Origin: Ardenticatenales bacterium
Lineage (GTDB): Bacteria > Chloroflexota > Anaerolineae > Promineifilales > Promineifilaceae
Length of the DNA stretch: 47,497 nucleotides
Reading direction: 5' to 3'
Assembly (NCBI GenBank): GCA_020634575.1
Contig: JACKBM010000055.1
Span: forward strand, 1-47,497
Of the stretch, positions 16,381-23,911 are shown piece by piece. The translations under genes and the position numbers were made by a program. The notes under the pieces were generated by a model that saw nothing but the letters and a program-made list of their open reading frames with translations, searched no databases and was not told the origin of the DNA. The stretch's first letter is position 1; each line of letters begins with the position of its first letter.

Positions 16381-17187
16381 ATGCGAAAATCAGTGACTCC
16401 GTTTGCCAATTTTGAGGCCTTTGCCCAACGCCTGATTGAAGGCTCCTGGCGGCAACTATTTGGCGGTCACCTCGAACCGCTGGATGTGGTCACCCGCCTG
16501 GCCCATGCGATGGAAGATGGGCGCGAAGGCATCAACGCCCCCGACTTTTACCAGGTTTACCTGAACTCTGACGACCACGAGCAGATAATGACCACCCATC
16601 CGGAACTGCCGGAACAGCTAAGCCTCACGGTCTCGGCGATGGCGGCGCAGGCCGGCCTCGATCTACGCCGGCAGCCCAAGGTCACCATCCGGGCGGAGCT
16701 GACGCTGCCTCGGCGCGAGGTGCAAATCACTGCCTCGCACGAACCGTATGGTGAAGGGGCCACCGCCGTGCGGACCCGTTCTGAGGACATGGTCCTCTCG
16801 ATCCTGCGCGAGATCGATGCCTTTCTGATCGTCGAAGGCCGGCATGTGCCACTGGACCGGCCGGTCGTCACCATCGGCCGCCGGGCCGACAACGACATTG
16901 TCCTGGAATCGCAATCGGTCAGCCGCCAGCATGCCCAGTTGCGCTGGCGCTATGGCCGCTTTGTCATCTACGACCTGGGCAGCCGCGCCGGCACAACTGT
17001 AAACGGACAGGCGGTCACGGAATGGGCGCTGCAGCCGGGTGACATTATCGTCATCAACCACAGCTCCCTCATTTATGGCGAGGGCAATGAGGCGGAATCG
17101 CGGCGGCGGCACCGGCCGGTTGACGAAGATGCCGGCGAGCAAACCCTCGTCATGCAAAGACCAACCCGGCCCAACCGGCCGGACTGA
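16381..17187 (+). CDS. FhaA-like protein: DUF3662 domain + FHA domain
   Basis: 268 residues. The ATG at 16,381 is chosen over a longer reading from 16,333 because a strong -10 box ends 7 nt before it. Residues 1-~125 match the N-terminal domain of mycobacterial FhaA (FANFEAFAQRLIEGSWRQLFGG, EPLDVVTRLAHAMEDG). The C-terminal FHA domain (~160-240) shows VVTIGRRADNDIVL, SVSRQHAQLRW, YDLGSRAGTTVNG, with the Gly-Arg, Ser-x-x-His and Asn-Gly phosphothreonine-binding residues. A basic tail follows. In Actinobacteria the homologue binds phosphorylated cell-wall proteins in the pknAB cluster. No kinase or phosphatase gene is present here; only a second FHA gene follows after 2 nt. Confidence 0.9.
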   Translation: MRKSVTPFANFEAFAQRLIEGSWRQLFGGHLEPLDVVTRLAHAMEDGREGINAPDFYQVYLNSDDHEQIMTTHPELPEQLSLTVSAMAAQAGLDLRRQPKVTIRAELTLPRREVQITASHEPYGEGATAVRTRSEDMVLSILREIDAFLIVEGRHVPLDRPVVTIGRRADNDIVLESQSVSRQHAQLRWRYGRFVIYDLGSRAGTTVNGQAVTEWALQPGDIIVINHSSLIYGEGNEAESRRRHRPVDEDAGEQTLVMQRPTRPNRPD

Positions 17188-17189
17188 CC

Positions 17190-17624
17190 ATGGACGTCAA
17201 TCTCCTTCTGTTTATCCTGCGGCTTGTCAGTGCCGCGTTACTCCTCTTTTTTGTCGGTCTGCTCGGCTGGCTTTCGTTCCGCGATCTGCAATTGCTGGCC
17301 GGCGAGTCGTCAGCCGCCAACCGCCAGGGCAGCCGCCTGCGCGTCATCGCCAGCGGCAGCGGCAACCCGCCCATCGACACCGAGTTTTCCCTGGCGCCGG
17401 TCACCAGTATCGGTCGCTCCCTCAGTAGCACCGTTGTAATCGAAGATGATTATGCCTCCAGCAATCACGCGCTCCTGGTCAAACGGGGCCAGCAATGGCT
17501 GCTGGAAGATCTCGACAGCCGCAACGGTACCCTCCTCAACCAGATCAATGTCCATGAGCCGACAGTGGTCAGCTCTGGTGATATCATTATGATCGGTGAC
17601 ACAAAACTCAAAGTAGAACTGTAA
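17190..17624 (+). CDS. FhaB-like membrane-anchored FHA-domain protein
   Basis: 144 residues, starting 2 nt after the upstream FHA gene, so translationally linked. One N-terminal membrane helix (~5-30: LLLFILRLVSAALLLFFVGLLG) is followed by a short linker and an FHA domain (~65-144) with TSIGRSLSSTVVI, ASSNHALLV, EDLDSRNGTLLN and a closing GDIIMIGDTKLKV. The Ser-x-x-His position reads SSNH. The architecture equals FhaB/FipA of Actinobacteria, which binds phosphothreonine and recruits partners at the membrane, often in cell-envelope or division control. The partner Ser/Thr kinase must be elsewhere in the genome. Confidence 0.9.
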   Translation: MDVNLLLFILRLVSAALLLFFVGLLGWLSFRDLQLLAGESSAANRQGSRLRVIASGSGNPPIDTEFSLAPVTSIGRSLSSTVVIEDDYASSNHALLVKRGQQWLLEDLDSRNGTLLNQINVHEPTVVSSGDIIMIGDTKLKVEL

Positions 17625-17638
17625 CCGGGAGGAAAATC

Positions 17639-18427
17639 ATGGATCTGGGATTAGCCGGCAAAGTGGCCCTGATAACGGGGGCGACCAAAGGTTTGGGTTT
17701 CGCCACGGCGACCATTTTGGCCCAGGAAGGGGCCAATGTGGTTATTTGTGGCCGGCATGATGTGGAGGGACATGCGGCGCGGTTGCGGGAAGCATCCGGC
17801 CGGTCCGATGGCATTGCAGCCACCATTGCTGATGTCGCCAAAGATGAGGATATTCAAGCGGTGGTCGATTTCACCGTCGCGACATTTGGCGGCCTCGATA
17901 TCCTGATCACCAACGCCGGTGGCCCGCCCGGCGGCACCTTTGTGGCCCTGTCTCAAGACGACTGGGACTTTGCCTCGGAACTGACTTTGATGAGCCCGGT
18001 CAAGCTTATCCGCGCCGCACTGCCCCACCTGCAAAAGAGCGCCGCCGCCTCTGTTCTGACCATCACCAGCATTTCCGCCAAAGAGCCGGTCGCCGGCCTG
18101 CTGCTCTCCAATGTGATGCGCCCGGCTGTGCTGGGGATGACCAAGACGCTGTCCCAGGAGCTGGCGCCCGGCATCCGTTTCAACTCTATCCTGCCTGGCT
18201 GGACGGCGACGGAGCGGGTGGAGCATATCTTCAGCTACCGGGCTGAACAGAACGGTACCGACATGGATACTGAGGCGGGCCAGGTAACGCGCAATATTCC
18301 CCTGGGGCGCTTTGCTGATCCGCTGGAGTTTGGCCGGGTGGCCGCCTTCCTTGTTTCGCCAGCCGCAAGCTATATGACGGGCGCGATGATTCCGGTTGAC
18401 GGTGGTATCATCCGCGGGTTACTATAA
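17639..18427 (+). CDS. Short-chain dehydrogenase (FabG-like SDR) lacking the catalytic Tyr-Lys pair
   Basis: 262 residues, ATG preceded by GGGAGGA. The Rossmann motif TGATKGLGFATA (residues ~14-25), NAG and the C-terminal PVDGGIIRG are all present, and Ser in ITSISAKEP stands at the usual catalytic Ser. Where classical SDRs have YxxxK the sequence reads SNVMR (in LLLSNVMRPAVLGMTKTL), so Tyr is Ser and Lys is Arg. A FabG-like SDR subgroup with this substitution is known and is annotated only as putative oxidoreductase, so activity is uncertain. It follows the FHA pair by 14 nt and may share their transcript. Confidence 0.88.
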   Translation: MDLGLAGKVALITGATKGLGFATATILAQEGANVVICGRHDVEGHAARLREASGRSDGIAATIADVAKDEDIQAVVDFTVATFGGLDILITNAGGPPGGTFVALSQDDWDFASELTLMSPVKLIRAALPHLQKSAAASVLTITSISAKEPVAGLLLSNVMRPAVLGMTKTLSQELAPGIRFNSILPGWTATERVEHIFSYRAEQNGTDMDTEAGQVTRNIPLGRFADPLEFGRVAAFLVSPAASYMTGAMIPVDGGIIRGLL

Positions 18428-18491
18428 CGCAGTTGCGGGTCTGTTCTGGCCCTGCACAGCATCTTGTTGAGAGGTTCAGTGCACGGTTAAC

Positions 18492-19181
18492 ATGGCGAAC
18501 ACAGAGTTAAATGACGATCAACGGCGCATCCTGCGTACGCTGGTTGAGCATGCGCGGGCGGGGCGGCTGGATGGCTACTTTCACCCCATGCCGACGGAAC
18601 GGCCGGCGGAATATGTCGTTCACCTCAAGGGGGCGCCCAGCTACCGTTTTGTTGGCTTGCCCAATTTGCAGTTCTTAGCCCAGATCGGCCTGTTGGATGC
18701 CAAGTGGGATCGCAGCGGCATGGGCCAGAGCTTCGTCCTCAACGAGGCCAGCTTTGCCGCTGTTGAGCAGGCTGCGGCAGCGGTTCGTGTGACCGAAAAG
18801 GCCGAGCATGATCTCGCCGCCATCATCCACGCTATGACCGGTGGGCAGATGCTCCTCTCCAACTCCGCCAACCAGCATTCGTTTGCCCAAGCACTGAATG
18901 ATGTCGAAGCCCGCGACCGCCTTATCGACGATCTGTGCCAATCCCTGCGCAAAGAAGTCATGGCCCAACTGCCCAAGGAGCGGCAGGTTGCCTACGACAA
19001 CAGCTTGATTCGTCTGAATACGATGCTCAAGTCGGCCTTCAGTAATCCGGCTTCCGTACAGGAGTGCATTCGCGAGCTCGCCTTTATGGATGGGCAACGG
19101 GTCGACCCCCAACTTCTACCGCGCCCCTGGCCGTTTCTCTACCCAATTCTGCTTATCTTCGCTGATCGTCTGACACCGTGA
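18492..19181 (+). CDS. Hypothetical protein with possible N-terminal winged helix
   Basis: 229 residues; ATG at 18,492 with only a weak ribosome-binding site. Residues ~5-95 (LNDDQRRILRTLVEHARAG, FVGLPNLQFLAQIGLLD, FVLNEASFAAVEQA) resemble a winged-helix fold in which a short helix-turn-helix is followed by a beta-wing. Residues ~100-229 are helical, with a QHSFAQALNDVEARDRLIDDL stretch that could form a coiled coil. There is no signal peptide or clear catalytic motif. I do not recognise the family. It lies between an SDR gene and an ABC exporter on the same strand. Confidence 0.6.
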   Translation: MANTELNDDQRRILRTLVEHARAGRLDGYFHPMPTERPAEYVVHLKGAPSYRFVGLPNLQFLAQIGLLDAKWDRSGMGQSFVLNEASFAAVEQAAAAVRVTEKAEHDLAAIIHAMTGGQMLLSNSANQHSFAQALNDVEARDRLIDDLCQSLRKEVMAQLPKERQVAYDNSLIRLNTMLKSAFSNPASVQECIRELAFMDGQRVDPQLLPRPWPFLYPILLIFADRLTP

Positions 19182-19316
19182 CCTGTACGAAGGTATAGGC
19201 GCATTCTTATCCTTCGCTAACGCGCTTCGGCTATCGTGGGCCCATTAAATTGGACAACAACAATAATGTCTGGGTGGCGCGCTGTTGTTTGAGTGCGCCC
19301 AATTCAGGAGTGGATT

Positions 19317-21254
19317 ATGCATGATGGCGGCTGGTGGGCTTTTATCAGTCATGACGAGAAAGCAGGCAGACCAAAGGTGTCTGGTGACCTGGTGCGCCGG
19401 GTCTGGCAATATGCTCGCCCTTACCAGGGGCAGATTGTCATTTTACTTATCACGATAGGCGTGATTTCCAGCCTATCATTACTGACCCCGCTGATTTTGC
19501 GTGACCTCATCGATGTCACCATTCCATCGGCCAATCGCACCAGGTTGAACTGGCTGGCGCTGGCGCTGGTGGCTGTGCCGATCATCAACGGTCTGGTGGG
19601 GGTCGTGCAGCGGCGTATCAGCTCGCAAGTAGGCGAGGGGATGATCTACGATCTGCGCCGCTCGCTCTACCATCATATGCAGAGCATGTCGCTCCGCTTC
19701 TTCACCAACACCCGCACCGGCGAGCTGATGTCACGCTTGAATAACGATGTTATTGGCGCCCAGCAGGCGGTGACCGGCACCCTGGTGACCTTTGCTTCCA
19801 ACGTTTTCTCTGTCATCGCCACGATGATTATTATGATGGCAATGGAGTGGCGGCTGACCCTGGTGGCGCTCATTATTCTGCCGGTATTCATCGTATTGGC
19901 GCGGCGAGTCGGCCGGCTGCTGCGGGATATCCGCCGGGAATCGATGGAGCATAGCGCGGAGCTGAATGCGGCCATGAACGAGACGCTAAACGTGAGCGGC
20001 GCCTTGCTGGTGAAGCTGTTTGGCCAGGAACGGCGCGAGTTGGACCGTTTCAGCGGCCATGCCCGTGACGTGCGCGATGTCGGTATCCGCTCGGCTGTGG
20101 TGGGGCGCTGGTTCATGATGGGGCTGGGTGTGGCCACGGCGATTGGCACGGCGCTGATCTTCTGGCTGGGCGGTATCCTGGTATTGGAAGGAACCTTTAC
20201 CCTGGGCCTGATTGTGGCCTTCAGCGCCCTGTTGGGCCAGTTGTATGGCCCGTTGACGGCGCTGACCAATGCGCCAGTGCAATTGGCCCAGAGCATGGTC
20301 AGTTTTGAGCGGGTGTTTGAGGTGCTGGACATCCCGCTGGAGATCGAAGAGCGGCCAGACGCCCGGGCTTTGCCAGAGGCGCAGGGGGCCATCGAATTTG
20401 AGCATGTTTATTTTGCCTATGATGATGAGACAAAACCGGCCGGTCTCTCCGATGTCGCCCGCTTCTCCTGGCGCGGCGGCGCCCAGCACCTCAAGCGCGG
20501 CAAAGCGGACGGCAGTGAGTCGCCAACCTTTGTCAGCAGCCGGCGTTGGGCGGTGGCTGATCTGACTGTCAAGATTCAACCGGGCGAACTCGTCGCCCTG
20601 GTCGGCCCCAGTGGCGCCGGCAAATCCACCATCACCTACCTGCTGCCCCGCCTGTACGACCCCAGCGAAGGGACCATTCGGCTGGACGGCCACGATCTGC
20701 GCGATCTCCAGCTGCGTTCGCTGGCCGAGAACATCGGCATGGTCACCCAGGACACCTACCTGTTTTACGACACCATCCGCCAAAACCTGATATACGCCCG
20801 CCCGGACGCCACCCAGGCCGAGGTCGAGGCCGCGGCCAAAGCGGCCAACATCCACGACCTCATCGTCTCCTTGCCCGACGGCTACGACACGGTCGTTGGC
20901 GAGCGGGGCTACCGCCTGAGCGGTGGCGAACGTCAGCGGGTGGCTATTGCTCGTGTGCTTCTCAAAAACCCCCGCATCCTGGTCCTGGATGAGGCTACTT
21001 CGAGCCTGGACTCGCTTTCCGAGGCGCTGATTCAGGAAGCGTTGCAGCGGGTGATGAACGGCCGTACCAGCATTGTCATTGCTCACCGGCTTTCTACTAT
21101 CCTGGCGGCTGACCGCATCCTGGTCTTCAAGGAGGGTCACCTGGTCGAGCAAGGCACCCATGAGACCCTGTTGGCGCAGGGCGGCCTTTACGCCGAGCTG
21201 TATGAAACCCAGTTCCGCTCCCGCGAGTTGGCGGAAGAAACGACAACAGTCTGA
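19317..21254 (+). CDS. MsbA/MDR-type ABC exporter (fused membrane and ATPase domains)
   Basis: 645 residues from the ATG at 19,317, which has AGGAG 7 nt upstream. Six membrane helices span ~35-310 with the coupling segments of type-I exporters. ATPase domain: Walker A LVGPSGAGKSTI, Q-loop GMVTQDTYLF, signature RLSGGERQRVAIAR, Walker B ILVLDEATSSLD and H-loop IVIAHRLS. An unusual ~35-residue insert (KPAGLSDVARFSWRGG...SSRRWAV) splits the A-loop strand HVYFAYDDE from the next strand DLTVKI. By family knowledge the protein works as a dimer and exports lipids, drugs or peptides; the substrate is unknown. The 110 bp upstream holds CCCATTAAATTGGAC but no clear promoter. Confidence 0.93.
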   Translation: MHDGGWWAFISHDEKAGRPKVSGDLVRRVWQYARPYQGQIVILLITIGVISSLSLLTPLILRDLIDVTIPSANRTRLNWLALALVAVPIINGLVGVVQRRISSQVGEGMIYDLRRSLYHHMQSMSLRFFTNTRTGELMSRLNNDVIGAQQAVTGTLVTFASNVFSVIATMIIMMAMEWRLTLVALIILPVFIVLARRVGRLLRDIRRESMEHSAELNAAMNETLNVSGALLVKLFGQERRELDRFSGHARDVRDVGIRSAVVGRWFMMGLGVATAIGTALIFWLGGILVLEGTFTLGLIVAFSALLGQLYGPLTALTNAPVQLAQSMVSFERVFEVLDIPLEIEERPDARALPEAQGAIEFEHVYFAYDDETKPAGLSDVARFSWRGGAQHLKRGKADGSESPTFVSSRRWAVADLTVKIQPGELVALVGPSGAGKSTITYLLPRLYDPSEGTIRLDGHDLRDLQLRSLAENIGMVTQDTYLFYDTIRQNLIYARPDATQAEVEAAAKAANIHDLIVSLPDGYDTVVGERGYRLSGGERQRVAIARVLLKNPRILVLDEATSSLDSLSEALIQEALQRVMNGRTSIVIAHRLSTILAADRILVFKEGHLVEQGTHETLLAQGGLYAELYETQFRSRELAEETTTV

Positions 21255-21314
21255 AATTGCCAGATTCGTGGCGGAAAAACGCCCGTTCTCCGTTGAGTGT
21301 AATAACGTTGCGGC

Positions 21315-21375
21315 AACCTCCGGGAGGTCCTTTGAGCGCTGCTCTACCCGACAGCTGAAGGACCTCCCGGAGGTT
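21315..21375. repeat. 18-bp perfect inverted repeat (AACCTCCGGGAGGTCCTT)
   Basis: Arms 21,315-21,332 and 21,358-21,375 are exact reverse complements around a 25-nt centre. Each arm itself contains the near-palindrome ACCTCC-GGAGGT. There is no T-run, so a simple terminator is unlikely; a dispersed palindromic repeat or double operator are options. Confidence 0.65.
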
Positions 21376-21395
21376 TGGTATGGGCGGGGAATTGT

Positions 21396-21424
21396 TTGAC
21401 AATGGCAGGGCCATTGGCTAGAAT
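21396..21424 (+). promoter_or_regulatory. Strong sigma-70-type promoter upstream of hppA
   Basis: TTGACA (21,396-21,401), 17-nt spacer, TAGAAT (21,419-21,424). Transcription should begin at about 21,431, leaving a 130-nt leader before hppA. Confidence 0.7.
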
Positions 21425-21441
21425 TCCCGTCTGACCAGAGG

Positions 21442-21470
21442 AAAGGCGGGGCTAATCACCCGCTTTTTTT
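21442..21470 (+). terminator. Intrinsic terminator inside the hppA leader
   Basis: AAAGGCGGG / CCCGCTTTT (9 pairs including one G-U), loop GCTAATCA, then further T residues to 21,470. It starts only ~12 nt after the predicted start site, so it can stop transcripts from this promoter before hppA. Confidence 0.7.
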
Positions 21471-21561
21471 ATGGAAACGCCAGTTTCCAGGACAGTTAAA
21501 AAGCTGTGTCACCTGCGGCATGATTTGGTGACGCAGATAATCTTTCCAGGGAGAGAGAAAC

Positions 21562-23790
21562 ATGATGACGTTCCTCGCCGAAGTTGCCGCCCAGAGTGGC
21601 GATTCAGTGCCACTTGTGTGGTGGCTTGGCCCAATCGGCTCCGTAGTGGCCCTCATTTTTGCCTTTATCTTTTATCAGGCCATGATGAAAGAGTCTGAAG
21701 GTAACAAAACGATGATCGAGATCGCTCAGGCGGTTCGCGAAGGGGCCATGGCTTACTTGCGCGCCCAATACCGGGTGGTTTTGATCGTTTTTGCAACCTT
21801 GTTTGTGGTGTTCCTTATTCTGGCCATGATTGGGGCGCAGGATTGGTTTGTCCCGTTTGCCTTCCTGACCGCCGGCTTCTTCTCCGGCGTGGCTGGCTAT
21901 GTGGGTATGCGGACGGCGACCAACGCTTCGGCGCGTACGGCCCAGGCGGCCAGCGAATCGTTGAATGGCGGTCTGCGCGTTGCCTTCCGCGGTGGCGCGG
22001 TTATGGGTCTGGGCGTAGTCGGTTTTGCCTTGCTGGACATGTCCATCTGGTTTCTGATTCTCTACTTCGTCAGCGGTGAAAGTGTTCCCCAAATCACTTC
22101 AATCATGCTGAGTGCTGCGGCCGGCGCCTCGACGATGGCGCTGTTTGGCCGGGTCGGTGGTGGTATCTACACCAAGGCGGCTGACGTGGGTGCTGACCTC
22201 GTCGGCAAGGTTGAGGCCGGTATCCCGGAAGACGATCCGCGTAATCCGGCGACAATCGCCGATAACGTGGGCGACAACGTCGGCGACGTGGCCGGTATGG
22301 GCGCCGACCTGTACGAATCCTATGTGGCGTCGATTCTGTCTGCGGTAGCCCTGGGTGTGGCCGGCATTGCGTCCGGATCGGTCAGCCAGCAGCTTCAGTA
22401 CGTTGCATTGCCGGTCAGCCTGGCTGGTATTGGCGTTCTGATGTCGATTCTGGGTGTTTTCCTGGTGCGCGCACCGGAGAACGCGACGATGAAAAGCTTG
22501 ATTTTTACGCTCGAGCGTTCCATCTGGATCGCGGCGGCCCTGATTGCGGCTATCATGTTTGGTGTGCTGCAGATTGTGGACCTGGCGAATCACACGGCGA
22601 CCGCAGTGTGGCTCTGTATTGTGATTGGTCTGGTCGTGGGTATTGCTATCGGCCGGGTGACGGAATATTACACGTCGGGTGAATATGCGCCGACGCAGGG
22701 CATTGCCCAGCAGGCGAATACCGGCCCCGGTACGGTTATCATCCAGGGTCTGGCGGTTGGCATGAGCTCGACCGCGATTCCGGTCATCATCGTGGTGATT
22801 GGTTCGGGCCTGGCCTTCTTCATTGGCGGCGGCGCCGACAGCATCTTAAATGGACTCTTTGGCGTGGCGATTTCCGCCGTGGGTATGCTTTCCACGCTGG
22901 GTATCACCCTGGCCACCGACGCCTACGGCCCCATCGCCGACAATGCCGGTGGTAACGCCGAAATGGCTGAGCTAAAGCCGCAGGTGCGCGAGCGTACCGA
23001 CCAACTGGACGCCCTGGGCAACACCACCGCGGCGACCGGTAAGGGTTTTGCCATCGGTTCGGCGGCGTTGACAGGTCTGGCGCTGTTGGCCAGCTATCTG
23101 GAGCAGATTCGCTACTGGCTGGGTACGCACGGTGTCACCATGGTGGGTGGCGTGGACCTGACAACGGCTGACCTGGAAGGGTTCATGAACGCGTTTGATG
23201 TGCATCCACTCAACCCGATGTTCCTTCTGGGGACCTTTATCGGCGCGATGGTGGCTTTCTACTTCTGCGCGCTGACGATGAGCGCTGTTGGTCGTGCCGC
23301 TGGTGCGATGGTTGAAGAGGTGCGTCGTCAGTTCCGGGACATCCCCGGCATCATGGAGCGCAAGGCGCGGCCGGATTACAAGCGCTGCGTGGAAATCAGC
23401 ACCCAATCCGCTCTGCGGGAAATGATCACGCCGTCGCTGCTGGCGATTCTGGTGCCCGTTGTCATCGGTGTCCTGATGGGTGTGGCTGGTGTACTTGGCC
23501 TGCTGGCGGGTGGTTTGGCGACTGCCTTCTCCCTGGCCATCATGATGGCCAACGCCGGCGGCGCCTGGGACAATGCCAAGAAATATATCGAAGAGGGGCA
23601 TCAGGGTGGTAAAGGCTCTGAGGCGCATAAAGCTGCTGTTGTCGGCGACACCGTGGGCGATCCATTCAAGGATACCTCTGGCCCGTCGCTCAACATTTTG
23701 ATCAAGCTAATGTCGATGGTCTCGATTGTGTTTGCGGGGCTCATCGCCATTATCAATAATGGTCAGGGGTTGCTGAGCCTGCTGTTCTAG
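21562..23790 (+). CDS. hppA: Membrane-bound proton/sodium-translocating pyrophosphatase
   Basis: 742 residues, start ATG ATG after GGGAGAGAG. About 16 membrane helices. The pyrophosphate site is complete: DVGADLVGKVEAGIPEDDPR, then NPATIADNVGDNVGDVAGMG; the later DNAGGNAEMAE and GDTVGDPFKDTSGP segments complete the family signature. It hydrolyses PPi and pumps ions across the cytoplasmic membrane as a homodimer. GNTTAATGKGFAIG has Ala where K+-independent enzymes carry Lys, so a K+-stimulated enzyme is expected (established rule from the Carboxydothermus enzyme); whether it pumps H+ or Na+ cannot be decided by eye. It has its own promoter, a leader with an internal terminator, and its own terminator. 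Confidence 0.97.
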   Translation: MMTFLAEVAAQSGDSVPLVWWLGPIGSVVALIFAFIFYQAMMKESEGNKTMIEIAQAVREGAMAYLRAQYRVVLIVFATLFVVFLILAMIGAQDWFVPFAFLTAGFFSGVAGYVGMRTATNASARTAQAASESLNGGLRVAFRGGAVMGLGVVGFALLDMSIWFLILYFVSGESVPQITSIMLSAAAGASTMALFGRVGGGIYTKAADVGADLVGKVEAGIPEDDPRNPATIADNVGDNVGDVAGMGADLYESYVASILSAVALGVAGIASGSVSQQLQYVALPVSLAGIGVLMSILGVFLVRAPENATMKSLIFTLERSIWIAAALIAAIMFGVLQIVDLANHTATAVWLCIVIGLVVGIAIGRVTEYYTSGEYAPTQGIAQQANTGPGTVIIQGLAVGMSSTAIPVIIVVIGSGLAFFIGGGADSILNGLFGVAISAVGMLSTLGITLATDAYGPIADNAGGNAEMAELKPQVRERTDQLDALGNTTAATGKGFAIGSAALTGLALLASYLEQIRYWLGTHGVTMVGGVDLTTADLEGFMNAFDVHPLNPMFLLGTFIGAMVAFYFCALTMSAVGRAAGAMVEEVRRQFRDIPGIMERKARPDYKRCVEISTQSALREMITPSLLAILVPVVIGVLMGVAGVLGLLAGGLATAFSLAIMMANAGGAWDNAKKYIEEGHQGGKGSEAHKAAVVGDTVGDPFKDTSGPSLNILIKLMSMVSIVFAGLIAIINNGQGLLSLLF

Positions 23791-23818
23791 AACCGGGCAT
23801 TGACAAGCAAAAGAATTG

Positions 23819-23857
23819 GAGAGGGTGTGACCGGCCGGTTACACCCTCTTTTTCTTT
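23819..23857 (+). terminator. Intrinsic terminator of hppA built on the ACCGGCCGGT palindrome
   Basis: AGAGGGTGT and ACACCCTCT flank the palindrome ACCGGCCGGT, giving a ~13-bp near-perfect stem, followed by TTTTTCTTT. It uses the over-represented palindrome as its hairpin tip. Confidence 0.85.
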
Positions 23858-23911
23858 AATGTACAACTGAGGGAACTGCTTTATAATTCGCCCGTTGCCA
23901 AAGGAAACGCT

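Larger units (their letters stand above)
21255..21561 (+). promoter_or_regulatory. Intergenic regulatory region and structured hppA leader
   Basis: This 307-bp gap holds, in order: an 18-bp inverted repeat (21,315-21,375), a near-consensus promoter (21,396-21,424), an intrinsic terminator (21,442-21,470), a GGAAAC-GCCA-GTTTCC hairpin (21,473-21,488) and a longer stem pairing GTCACC with GGTGAC (about 21,507-21,533). A GGGAGAG ribosome-binding site precedes hppA. No open reading frame of note is present. Confidence 0.6.

Noticed and set aside
19986..21161. 391-codon minus-strand open frame inside the ABC exporter gene
   Set aside because: Antisense shadow of a gene with full Walker A/B and signature motifs.
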